Below are positions 1 through 7,888 of a DNA stretch of 17,357 nt, piece by piece. Under the pieces are notes generated by a model. The model was not told the DNA's origin, made no database searches, and saw only the letters and a list, made by a program, of their open reading frames with translations. The position numbers and the translations under genes are program-made. The DNA is from Bacteroidota bacterium (GTDB taxonomy: Bacteria; Bacteroidota; Bacteroidia; JAADEI01): assembly GCA_024280615.1 (NCBI GenBank), contig JAJRPU010000004.1:1-17357 (forward strand), written 5' to 3'. How positions within the stretch are numbered: position 1 is the first letter of the stretch; each line of letters begins with the position of its first letter.

Positions 1-1
1 A

Positions 2-1168
2 GTTGCTAACGGACAATCAAGATGGTGGCTTGTTAATTCACCAACTACCGCAGATCTCTACAGTGTTACTGTTGGTGCTAATGATGTAATTGTTGGAGGA
101 ATCCCGACAACTGTAATGATTCGTGGAGGCGGTTGGGACCTTGCTCCCTTCACCTACGATAAAGGACAACTATTAGCAGTTGCAACACCAGACCCTCAAA
201 CTATATTAACTGTTGGGCTGCATAGGGTTATTGGGGGAGCAGGGGTTTTCATTGCCTCTTTTGATGGGGGCAACACATGGGATATTGATACCACTGTGGG
301 AGTTGACTTGTTTGATATTGTTTGTCCGAGTTCGCAAGTGTGTTACAGGTCGGGGGAGGCTGGTTTTGTTCAGGTTTCCAATGATGGAGGCAGAACGTGG
401 TCTTCTGTTTCAATTAACACCGGTCAGGATATATATGCACTTTATTTTGTGAATGAGCGTACTGGCTGGGCTGTTGGTACAGTTGATAGTATAGCAGTTA
501 TATACTATACTAATGACGGTGGGTTGACCTGGACAAGGCAGCGTAGTGGTATCGTGGACCCGCTTTTTGATATCTTCTGTATCGATGCCCAGACCTGTTG
601 GGCAACTGGTGCTTCCGGGGAAATAATATATACTGGCGATGGTGGTAATACGTGGAACACTCAATCTTCTGGAGTCCTTGAAAACCTTAATTCAGTCTAT
701 TTTGTAGATGCTAACACTGGTTGGGTTGTCGGAGCAGCAGGAACCATATTAAAAACTACAGATGGTGGTGCTACCTGGACCCAGGAATCAAGTCCTGTTA
801 ATAATGAATTGTTTGAAGTGTTTATGATTAATTCCACTAGTGGTTGGGCAGTAGGAGGCTCTGGAACAATCTTATATTATGGTGTTGATACACCGACTGG
901 AGCACAAACATTAACCAATCTTGCCGAAAATATCATTATAGTTAATGACAACAAAAACTTAACAGTGTATATGCCTAATAATTTAGCATCTGCAAATGTG
1001 GAGGTTTATTCAATTGATGGCAGGTTAACGGCTTCTTCTGAGTGTGAGGGTTCAGTATGCACTATTTCGCTTAAAGATATAGGTTCCGATATAGTGTTTG
1101 TTGTGATTTCAAAAGATGGTTTGGTTCTTCACAAACGACCTGTATTTATGTTTAGGTACGGGCACTGA
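2..1168 (+). CDS. Secreted BNR/Ycf48-like repeat protein with T9SS-type C-terminal domain (5' end outside window)
   Basis: The frame is open from base 2 with no stop, so the protein begins upstream; the ATG at 116 is internal. Five Asp-box/BNR motifs of the form D-G-G-x-T-W start at 263, 383, 515, 638 and 761, spaced 40-44 codons apart. Between them recur strands like G-W-A-V-G and T-I-L-K-T-T, the signature of Ycf48/HCF136-type beta-propellers. A degenerate copy (R-G-G-G-W) lies near 122, so the propeller extends to or past the window edge. The last 70 residues or so (from about 945) contain V-E-V-Y-S-I-D-G-R and end in strands like L-V-L-H-K-R. This matches a type A T9SS sorting domain, implying export across the outer membrane and surface attachment or release. 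The function of the propeller is unknown. The 3' end overlaps convergent rpe by 17 bp with no terminator between them. Confidence 0.85.
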   Translation, partial: VANGQSRWWLVNSPTTADLYSVTVGANDVIVGGIPTTVMIRGGGWDLAPFTYDKGQLLAVATPDPQTILTVGLHRVIGGAGVFIASFDGGNTWDIDTTVGVDLFDIVCPSSQVCYRSGEAGFVQVSNDGGRTWSSVSINTGQDIYALYFVNERTGWAVGTVDSIAVIYYTNDGGLTWTRQRSGIVDPLFDIFCIDAQTCWATGASGEIIYTGDGGNTWNTQSSGVLENLNSVYFVDANTGWVVGAAGTILKTTDGGATWTQESSPVNNELFEVFMINSTSGWAVGGSGTILYYGVDTPTGAQTLTNLAENIIIVNDNKNLTVYMPNNLASANVEVYSIDGRLTASSECEGSVCTISLKDIGSDIVFVVISKDGLVLHKRPVFMFRYGH

Positions 1169-1841
1169 GGGCATTTTCACGCATCTGGCTAACCGCTTCC
1201 CGAACAGGTATCCTGTCTTGAAAGATAGCCGACCCGGCGATGAGGACATCCGTCCCTGCCTTGACCAACTCACCAGCATTTTCAATGTTCACACCGCCAT
1301 CCACCGCAATAAGTACATTATAACCCTCTCTATCAATCAATTCTCTTAGGCGACTGATTTTAGACAGGGACGTGGTAATGAACTTTTGTCCACCGAAACC
1401 GGGATTAACACTCATTATCAGAACAACGTCAACGAAAGGCAAGACTTCGTAAATCTGTTCAAGGGGAGTGCCGGGATTAAGGGCAACGCCGGCTTTGAGC
1501 CCTAAGGATTTAATTTGTTGGATAGCTCTGTGTACATGCGGAGTGGCTTCCACGTGAACATATATCAGGTCTGCACCTGCTTCAGCAAATTGGCTAATAA
1601 ATCGTTCTGGTTGCACAATCATCAAATGAACGTCAAGAAATAAATTGGTCGCTTTGCGAATAGCCTTCACAACTGGAATCCCGAAGGATAGGTTCGGCAC
1701 AAAAATACCGTCCATAACATCCAGATGAAGCCATTCAACAAACGGTTCCACTTCCTTTATGTCTCGCTCTAAACAAGCAAAATTGGCACTTAATATAGAT
1801 GGAGATATGATAACCGACCGAGTTTTTGCGTTATTGTTCAT
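1152..1841 (-). CDS. rpe: Ribulose-phosphate 3-epimerase
   Basis: This enzyme interconverts D-ribulose 5-phosphate and D-xylulose 5-phosphate in the cytoplasm (pentose phosphate and Calvin pathways). The TIM-barrel family motifs appear in order: S-P-S-I-L-S near residue 13, H39-L-D41-V-M-D-G, D-V-H-L-M-I, M-S-V-N-P-G-F-G-G-Q-K-F, A-V-D-G-G-V-N and A-G-S-A-I-F. The two His and two Asp of these motifs are the family's metal and catalytic residues, and all are present. From the ATG at 1841 the protein has 229 residues, close to the usual 215-230. The frame also allows a TTG start at 1850. I prefer the ATG because that TTG lies inside a TAnnTTTG -7 box, so transcription should begin just before the ATG, giving a nearly leaderless message. 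The gene diverges from the M3 peptidase and converges on the BNR protein. Confidence 0.96.
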   Translation of the reverse strand: MNNNAKTRSVIISPSILSANFACLERDIKEVEPFVEWLHLDVMDGIFVPNLSFGIPVVKAIRKATNLFLDVHLMIVQPERFISQFAEAGADLIYVHVEATPHVHRAIQQIKSLGLKAGVALNPGTPLEQIYEVLPFVDVVLIMSVNPGFGGQKFITTSLSKISRLRELIDREGYNVLIAVDGGVNIENAGELVKAGTDVLIAGSAIFQDRIPVREAVSQMRENALSART

Positions 1842-1847
1842 AATACG

Positions 1848-1855
1848 CAAATATA
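1848..1855 (-). promoter_or_regulatory. Bacteroidota-type -7 promoter box for rpe
   Basis: On the minus strand these bases read TATATTTG, an exact match to the TAnnTTTG consensus of the Bacteroidota primary sigma factor. The box ends 6 bp before the rpe ATG, implying a very short or absent leader. No convincing TTG appears at -33, so the call rests on the -7 element and its position. Confidence 0.5.
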
Positions 1856-1867
1856 GATTGGCATAAC

Positions 1868-1875
1868 TAATTTTG
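1868..1875 (+). promoter_or_regulatory. Bacteroidota-type -7 promoter box for the M3 peptidase
   Basis: TAATTTTG matches TAnnTTTG exactly and lies 16 bp before the ATG at 1892. It points away from the rpe box, with 12 bp between the two. Each box therefore sits in the other's -33 zone, so the two promoters could hardly be occupied at once. A well-placed -33 TTG is not visible. Confidence 0.5.
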
Positions 1876-1891
1876 TTAAAACCGATGAGCC

Positions 1892-3670
1892 ATGATTACA
1901 CCTATTAAAGAGAAAGAAGAGCTGACAACCACAGAACTCATATCATTTAAGAAACGACAGTTCCTTCCAGAAAATGAGAAACTGGAAAATTTTGAGACCG
2001 TTAAGAAATATATTGATGATTTACTGTCCAGAAAAATAAATACCACGAAAGACCTTAAGAAGTGGCTTCACGATAGAGAAGAGCTGGAAAATGTTCTCGC
2101 AGAACGTATGGAAAGAAAATATATAGCCTTCACAAGGGAAGCAACAAATCCGCAACTCAGAAAAGAATACGAAGAGTATTTCAGCAAAGTAGTTATACCA
2201 TTTCTAGAAAGCAAGCATCATCTTGACCTGTTTTATCTATCGCAATCCTTACGAAAAGAACTGGAGGGGCAAATTCCCGGTATAGACCTATATCACAGAA
2301 AGTTAGAAACAGACGTGGAGATATTCCGCAAAGAAAATATTCCTTTGATTGAGAAAGACAGAAAGTTAGGCAATGACTACTCTGAGTTAATGGGTAGTCT
2401 CACCGTTGAATGGGAAGGTAAGGAACTAACCCTTTCACAGGCTCAAAAACATTTAAGGCAGGAAAAAGACAGGTCTAAGCGCAGGAAATTATATATTCTG
2501 ATAAATGAGAAAGTGCTTGCACATAGGGAAAACTTCCATAACCTACTTGACGAACTAATTGCTCTGAGACACCAAATAGCACAAAATGCAGGGTTCAAAA
2601 ACTATATAGAATATAAGTGGAAATCACTGCACCGATTTGATTACACCATTGACGATAATAGAGATTTTCATAAAGGAGTGAATAAGTATTTAAAACAGAA
2701 ACTTAATCAATACTATGGCGTAGTTCAGGAGAGACATGGAGTTGATGCATTGAAACCTTATGACTTAGTTATAACTAATCCTGCAAAAGGAGAACCGCGC
2801 CTGAAAGGGACACAGGACGACTTCATTAAGTTAACTATAGAAGTATTAAAATTAGTGCATCCTGATTTTGCTCATTACATTTCTTATATGGCAGAACACG
2901 GGTTCCTTGACCTGTTTGCACGGAAAGGGAAGGCACCCGGCGGATACAATCTTTACTTAAAAGAAATAGGGATACCTTTCATTTTTATGAATGCTTCCGG
3001 CTCATTTTCTGATGTACGCGTTATTATACACGAGGCAGGTCATGCCGTTCACGATTTCCTTACACGCAATATGGAATTTTCCTTCCAGAGAGAGTTCCCT
3101 ATAGAAATTGCAGAGCTGGCGTCTCAAGGTATGGAGTATCTCACCATTAAAAACTGGCGTCTCTTCCTCGCAGACCAAGAAGAATATAGCACTGCCGTTG
3201 AAGAACAGCTAGCAGGTTCCCTAAGGCTCTTATCTCACATAGCAACAATTGATGCATTTCAATTGTGGTTGTATGAAAATCCAAATCATTCGTGGGAAGA
3301 CAGAGAGAAAACTTGGTTGAATACCCTTAAACAATTCCAACCGGATATAGTTGACTATTCCGAATTTGAAGAGTTTAGACAGACCAGATGGATGCAGCAA
3401 CTGCACATCTTTGAAGTGCCATTATACTACATAGAGTATGGCATTAGCTTGTTAGGAGCCTTGCAACTCTATAAACATAGCCTAACAAATTATCAAGATG
3501 CCGTGGAAGGATACAGGAAAGCCCTGAGCCTTGGATATACACGAAGCCTGCCTGAACTATACGAGGCAGCAGGTTTAACCTTCCATTTCGGAGAGAACAA
3601 AGTGAAAGACATTTCAGAGTTTGTATGGGATAGGCTCTCGGAAGTGATTAATGAGGAATTGCCTGCTTGA
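1892..3670 (+). CDS. M3 family oligoendopeptidase (zinc metallopeptidase)
   Basis: This is a zinc-dependent endopeptidase that cuts short peptides, probably in the cytoplasm, since no signal peptide is present. The zinc motif H380-E-A-G-H384 is intact. The third ligand is Glu408, in the block A-E408-L-A-S-Q, which aligns with the E-A-P-S-Q block of thimet oligopeptidase at the correct spacing. The N-terminal 350 residues or so are helical and highly charged, as in the M3 fold. The length of 592 residues fits M3/PepF-like oligoendopeptidases (about 550-610). The start at 1892 follows a -7 box by 16 bp, and no upstream in-frame alternative is evident. It is followed after 47 bp by the DUF763 gene on the same strand. 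The family is certain; exact specificity (PepF or M3B subtype) is not. Confidence 0.93.
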   Translation: MITPIKEKEELTTTELISFKKRQFLPENEKLENFETVKKYIDDLLSRKINTTKDLKKWLHDREELENVLAERMERKYIAFTREATNPQLRKEYEEYFSKVVIPFLESKHHLDLFYLSQSLRKELEGQIPGIDLYHRKLETDVEIFRKENIPLIEKDRKLGNDYSELMGSLTVEWEGKELTLSQAQKHLRQEKDRSKRRKLYILINEKVLAHRENFHNLLDELIALRHQIAQNAGFKNYIEYKWKSLHRFDYTIDDNRDFHKGVNKYLKQKLNQYYGVVQERHGVDALKPYDLVITNPAKGEPRLKGTQDDFIKLTIEVLKLVHPDFAHYISYMAEHGFLDLFARKGKAPGGYNLYLKEIGIPFIFMNASGSFSDVRVIIHEAGHAVHDFLTRNMEFSFQREFPIEIAELASQGMEYLTIKNWRLFLADQEEYSTAVEEQLAGSLRLLSHIATIDAFQLWLYENPNHSWEDREKTWLNTLKQFQPDIVDYSEFEEFRQTRWMQQLHIFEVPLYYIEYGISLLGALQLYKHSLTNYQDAVEGYRKALSLGYTRSLPELYEAAGLTFHFGENKVKDISEFVWDRLSEVINEELPA

Positions 3671-3717
3671 AGTCATACGTTCCTGCTTTGATATTATTAT
3701 CGTATCTTTAATGTAGC

Positions 3718-4881
3718 ATGAAACGTGGCGTTATAACTACTACGCTTGACTGGGGCCATCCGCCTCGCCGTCTCTTTGAACGTATGGTCTCTTTAATGCG
3801 TGTGGTTTTTGAACTTATGGCAGAAGAGTATTCTACGGATGAGATAATAGAGCGGTTTGGGGACCCAGTATGGGTTCAGAGCCTTGGCTGCGTCGCCGGG
3901 TTTGATTGGAACGCCAGTGGTTTAACAACAACCCTGATGGCTGCAATCAAGATAGCCATTGAACCAATGGGCAAGGAATTAGGCATAGCAGTATGTGGCG
4001 GCAAAGGAAAAACAAGCCTTAAGACACCAGAAGACATAAAGAAATGGGGCGATAAATGGGGCTTAGGCGAACAAACAGTTAATCGGCTTATTAAGACTTC
4101 TCGCCTTACCGCTAAGGTTGATAACAACTTGATTCAGGATGGCTTCCAAATCTATCACCACAATTTGATATTTGACCGTCGGGGCAACTGGGCAGTGGTC
4201 CAGCAAGGGATGAACACAGGGATTAGGCGGGCACGCCGATATCACTGGGCAAATGCCAATCAGTTCATTGATGACCCACATTCCGCTATCCATAGCACCA
4301 TAGCACTGTCAAAAGTCTTAAATATAGCGTCCAAAGAAAGTGCACAAAACAGAACAATTTCCCTTCAGTGGCTCAGCAATCCAGTAACCGTTGAAAAGGA
4401 CATAAAGCTTATTGAAAAGGTCCAGACCCGCTTGAGTCATAAAAAGACATACCAGACAAAAGGATTGACTCTATTTGAAAGCGCTGTCGCACCAGTTGAG
4501 TTTAAGTATCATCAGGTTGTAAAAGAAAATTTCTTTTTAAGTCCATATGTCAAGAAGATTCTATTACGGCTTGCCAGAAGCACAAACCCGTCATCTTATA
4601 TTGAATTATTGCTTCGGGAAGGCGTTGGACCAGCAGTGGTCAGAGCACTGGCATTAACAGCAGAAGTCATTTACGGAGCAAAACCCAGCTATAAAGACCC
4701 TGCCAGATACACCTTTGCACATGGAGGGAAGGACGGCACGCCGTTCCCTGTCGCCTACGCCACCTATGATAAAACTCTGTCCATATTGTCTAAGGCAATA
4801 AGGAAAGCACCAGTGGAAGACAAAAGGATTTTAAACAAAAACCTTAATTTTGTAGCACAACGGCTGTTAAAAAGACAATAA
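3718..4881 (+). CDS. DUF763 domain-containing protein
   Basis: The N-terminus matches what I recall of DUF763: M-K-R-G, then P-P-R-R-L-F-E-R-M-V near residue 16, then G-C-V-A-G-F-D-W near 57, S-G-L-T-T-T near 67 and the block G-I-A-V-C-G-G-K-G-K-T-S near 95. The C-terminal half has R-E-G-V-G-P-A-V-V-R-A-L-A-L and the charged, conserved-looking segment around P-S-Y-K-D-P-A-R-Y near residue 325. Length is 387 residues. The family is known mainly from archaea and thermophilic bacteria and has no assigned biochemical role; the lysine-rich G-G-K-G-K-T loop suggests phosphate or nucleic-acid binding, but that is inference. No signal peptide is seen. Its stop codon directly abuts the next start (TAA then ATG at 4882), so the two genes are probably translated from one message. 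A weak box (TATCTTTA at 3703-3710) may be its own promoter. Confidence 0.88.
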   Translation: MKRGVITTTLDWGHPPRRLFERMVSLMRVVFELMAEEYSTDEIIERFGDPVWVQSLGCVAGFDWNASGLTTTLMAAIKIAIEPMGKELGIAVCGGKGKTSLKTPEDIKKWGDKWGLGEQTVNRLIKTSRLTAKVDNNLIQDGFQIYHHNLIFDRRGNWAVVQQGMNTGIRRARRYHWANANQFIDDPHSAIHSTIALSKVLNIASKESAQNRTISLQWLSNPVTVEKDIKLIEKVQTRLSHKKTYQTKGLTLFESAVAPVEFKYHQVVKENFFLSPYVKKILLRLARSTNPSSYIELLLREGVGPAVVRALALTAEVIYGAKPSYKDPARYTFAHGGKDGTPFPVAYATYDKTLSILSKAIRKAPVEDKRILNKNLNFVAQRLLKRQ

Positions 4882-5727
4882 ATGCATATCAGAAAACTGA
4901 TTTTGTTTCTGGTTCCTCTAATATCTGTTAACTCAACGAAAGCGGGAGGCGGACCCTTCTTCACTGATGCCTTGTCCGTAGCGTCAGGAAAAACATACTT
5001 GTTCACTTCATCTGCTTTGAGTGTAAGTGATAATCCCGCTAATCTTGTGAAGCTTACTGAACCATCGCTTGGATTTACCATTAGTCAATTCTATCTCGTC
5101 AAGGGGCTTCAACAAGGGGCATTCGCATTTGTATATCCGGCATATAAAGGCAGTGCAGGGCTCAGTATGTTGTATTTCGGAGATGCCCTTTATAATGAAA
5201 GGCAAGTGGGGCTTGCATATGGCTATCAAATTGACCCTGAAGTTGCTTCAATAGGCGTCAGATTGGTCTATCAACAAGTCTCGTTCAGGGAATATGGCAC
5301 TGTTAGCGGATTGACTGCTGACATGGGCATTTCAGCCAAGTTAAATAAGTTCACATTTGCAGGACACATATTTAACGTTTTACAAACTCGTCTTGCTGAA
5401 TATGCTGATGAACGATTTGCGTCCCAACTTGCCTTCGGCGTAGCATATCAAAGCTCTGAGAATCTCACTTTAATGGCTCAGATTGATAAACCCCTCATTG
5501 GCAAACCAACATTCAGAATGGGAATCAGGTTCACCCCTACTGAAAAATGGCTTTTTGCAGTTGGGGGAGGGGGCTCGCCGTTCTATGGCACACTTGGTAT
5601 CGGATTAAAGCTTAAAAATTTCAAGGCAGTCATGGGCATTGCTCAGCATCTTTATCTCGGCACCCAAGCCCACCTGTCAGTATTCTGGACATTTGGTAAG
5701 AAACAGGAACAAGGCAAGAAAGAATGA
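4882..5727 (+). CDS. PorV/PorQ-like outer-membrane beta-barrel protein
   Basis: A hydrophobic N-terminus of about 22 residues looks like a Sec signal peptide ending near T-K-A-G-G-G. The mature part resembles the PorV/PorQ/UPF0164 group of FadL-like barrels. After a Gly-rich start comes the family-like S-D-N-P-A-N-L near residue 50, then alternating hydrophobic/polar strands to the end, closing with an aromatic strand (L-S-V-F-W-T-F). It has 281 residues, somewhat short for PorV (about 370) and nearer PorQ. PorV-type proteins act in the outer membrane, some as shuttles or accessory factors of T9SS, whose cargo occurs in this window. That this protein does so is inference. It starts directly after the DUF763 stop and its last codon overlaps the next start in an ATGA tetranucleotide (5724-5727), so tight co-expression is expected. 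Confidence 0.7.
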   Translation: MHIRKLILFLVPLISVNSTKAGGGPFFTDALSVASGKTYLFTSSALSVSDNPANLVKLTEPSLGFTISQFYLVKGLQQGAFAFVYPAYKGSAGLSMLYFGDALYNERQVGLAYGYQIDPEVASIGVRLVYQQVSFREYGTVSGLTADMGISAKLNKFTFAGHIFNVLQTRLAEYADERFASQLAFGVAYQSSENLTLMAQIDKPLIGKPTFRMGIRFTPTEKWLFAVGGGGSPFYGTLGIGLKLKNFKAVMGIAQHLYLGTQAHLSVFWTFGKKQEQGKKE

Positions 5728-7826
5728 CTATGTGGAGCGGCAATAGAATTGTAAGTCTTTTTGTCAGCGTATTACTGATTAGCATAATTGACATATATGC
5801 ACAAGACACCATTAGAATCCAAGACGTTATTCAGGAAACCATTGAGGACCAGCCTGGGGCATCTGAGTTCAATACGTTCCTTGAAGAATTGGAACTGCTT
5901 AGGGAAAAACCCATCAATCTAAACAGAGCATCTCACAAGGACCTTGAGCAACTGGTTGAGTTCGGTCTGTTGTCGCCCCAGGACGTCCATCTTATAATCC
6001 AATACAGGAAAGAGATTGGACGATTTTCAGACGTAGGGGACCTGCAGGTAATCCTTGATAGTGCTACGTTCCAGAGAATATTACCCTTTGTTTCTGTTAA
6101 AAGCAATGTGTTCGTGCCTTCTGAACTGGGCAAGTATGTCCGCACAGGACGCCATCAAATAATAATCCGTGGACAGAGACTCTTAGAAAAACAAGCCGGA
6201 TACTTCCTTCCCGAAACAGATTCACAGCGGTTCCTCGGCTCACCGTGGAGAATCTATCTTAGATACCAGTTCAGGCATAGCCTCATCTCTTGGGGGTTCA
6301 CTGGCGAGAAGGACCCGGGAGAGCCATTTTTTAAGTATCCCAACAGCCCACAATGGTATGCACCTTGGAAAGGCTTTGATTTCTATTCAGCCTATCTGGA
6401 AGTGAAGCCGGGAAACGTTGTTAGAAGAGTGATAGTAGGGGACTATGAAGTCAGATGGGGGCAGGGACTTGTCGCTTGGACAGGCTTCGCCTTCGGAAAA
6501 TCTTCCTACGTGATGACTTTCAAAAGAGTAGGTTATGAACTCAAGCCCTATACATCGGTCAACGAAACTAGATATCTACGAGGGGCAGCAACAACCATCC
6601 AACTCGGTCCCATCAGAACAACGCTTATAGCCAGTTCCAAATGGTTAGATGCCTCAATCCGAACAGTGAACGATTCTCTTGATGAAGATTCGGCTCTCAT
6701 AGTTACTTACTTCAACGAATTTGGATACCACAGAAACTGGGATGAGATAGCTAGAAAACGAAACTTTAATCAAAAAATTATAGGGGGAAGAGTGGCTTAT
6801 GAATTTACTGCTGGCAACATTGGGCTTCACGTTTTGCATACTCAATTTAGCATACCTCTCGGAAAAACCTACACAAAACTTTATAATATGTATGACCTCA
6901 GGGGAGATAAGTTAACGAATATAGGAGCCAGCTATGAACTGACTCTTGGAAGTTGGCATCTCTTCGGAGAAGCAGCACTATCATCACCGGGGAAATATGC
7001 CCTGTTAACTGGACTTCTCGCCGCTTTGGACAAACACACAGACATCGGAATAGTTTATAGGTACTATGACCCGCAATACAGACACGTAATAGGCAGACCA
7101 TTCGGAGAATATTATCGGGGCTATAATGAAGAAGCCCTATATCTCGCTTTTCAGTTAAGACCTGTCAGGGCATTCATCATCAGTGCCTATCTTGACCTAT
7201 ACAGACATCCGTGGCTTAGATATGAACGAGACGCACCAACCAGAGGATATGACTACATTATCCGAGTGGAATATAAACCAGCCCGAAGAACTCAACTATA
7301 CCTGCTTCTGAAAGACGAAACAAGAGAAGAAAACTACTGGAAGACCAGATATACACAGCCAATCGGCGAACTAGTCCCAGTTAGATACGGATACTTCCGA
7401 ATCCACCTCAAACACGACATCAATAGAAACATCTCATACAGAGCCAGATTCCAAACATCCCTCTATCACGTTAAGCCAGACCAACCAGAACGGGGCTATA
7501 TGCTATACAATGAGATAAAATATCGCTTTAACAAACCGACAATGACCCTCTACGGAAGGCTCGCACTCTTTGAAACAGACTCTTGGAGAACACGAATCTA
7601 TGTCTATGAAACAGACGTCCTATACTACTTTTCTGTCCCACCACTTTACGGGCGTGGCTTCCGCTATTACATTATGGTTTCCTATTACGTCAACAGACAT
7701 CTTACCTTCTGGGTCAGATTGGCACGAACACACCTGCTTGATAGAACATCCATCGGAAGCGATATAAACGAAACACAGGGTCCCAATAGAACAGAGATAA
7801 AACTGCAAGCCAGAATTAGGTTTTAA
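5724..7826 (+). CDS. Helix-hairpin-helix domain outer-membrane beta-barrel protein
   Basis: A signal peptide spans residues 1-26, with a likely cleavage site Y-A-Q. A short acidic linker follows, then a ComEA-like helix-hairpin-helix segment at about 62-112 (I-N-L-N-R-A-S-H-K-D-L-E, later Y-R-K-E-I-G-R-F-S-D-V-G-D-L). Residues 140-700 are rich in alternating aromatic strands and end in I-K-L-Q-A-R-I-R-F, a typical C-terminal barrel strand. The block W-G-Q-G-L-V-A-W-T-G-F-A-F-G-K-S near 247 is one I associate with this Bacteroidota family. HHH segments usually bind DNA without sequence specificity; placed between signal peptide and barrel it would lie in the periplasm. A DNA-uptake or T9SS-related role is possible but unproven. 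The 4-bp ATGA overlap with the previous gene indicates coupled translation. AGA is the favoured arginine codon here. Confidence 0.85.
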   Translation: MTMWSGNRIVSLFVSVLLISIIDIYAQDTIRIQDVIQETIEDQPGASEFNTFLEELELLREKPINLNRASHKDLEQLVEFGLLSPQDVHLIIQYRKEIGRFSDVGDLQVILDSATFQRILPFVSVKSNVFVPSELGKYVRTGRHQIIIRGQRLLEKQAGYFLPETDSQRFLGSPWRIYLRYQFRHSLISWGFTGEKDPGEPFFKYPNSPQWYAPWKGFDFYSAYLEVKPGNVVRRVIVGDYEVRWGQGLVAWTGFAFGKSSYVMTFKRVGYELKPYTSVNETRYLRGAATTIQLGPIRTTLIASSKWLDASIRTVNDSLDEDSALIVTYFNEFGYHRNWDEIARKRNFNQKIIGGRVAYEFTAGNIGLHVLHTQFSIPLGKTYTKLYNMYDLRGDKLTNIGASYELTLGSWHLFGEAALSSPGKYALLTGLLAALDKHTDIGIVYRYYDPQYRHVIGRPFGEYYRGYNEEALYLAFQLRPVRAFIISAYLDLYRHPWLRYERDAPTRGYDYIIRVEYKPARRTQLYLLLKDETREENYWKTRYTQPIGELVPVRYGYFRIHLKHDINRNISYRARFQTSLYHVKPDQPERGYMLYNEIKYRFNKPTMTLYGRLALFETDSWRTRIYVYETDVLYYFSVPPLYGRGFRYYIMVSYYVNRHLTFWVRLARTHLLDRTSIGSDINETQGPNRTEIKLQARIRF

Positions 7827-7856
7827 TAAAGGCTTAATTCAATGAAAGTTTTATCT

Positions 7857-7864
7857 TACCTTTG
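7857..7864 (+). promoter_or_regulatory. Bacteroidota-type -7 promoter box for the ABC exporter
   Basis: TACCTTTG is an exact TAnnTTTG match, 24 bp before the preferred ATG at 7889 and after the HHH-barrel gene stop. Its final TTG is itself an in-frame alternative start codon, which argues against using that TTG for translation. No clear -33 TTG is seen. Confidence 0.45.
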
Positions 7865-7888
7865 CCTCTGAAATGCCAATTGTACCTC

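Noticed and set aside
410..664. 84-codon minus-strand frame inside the BNR protein gene
   Set aside because: The plus frame has five regularly spaced D-G-G-x-T-W motifs; the minus frame is a shadow.
7862..7888. TTG start extending the ABC ATPase by nine residues
   Set aside because: That TTG is the end of a TAnnTTTG promoter box, so it would not be within the message; the ATG at 7889 gives the normal NatA-like N-terminus.
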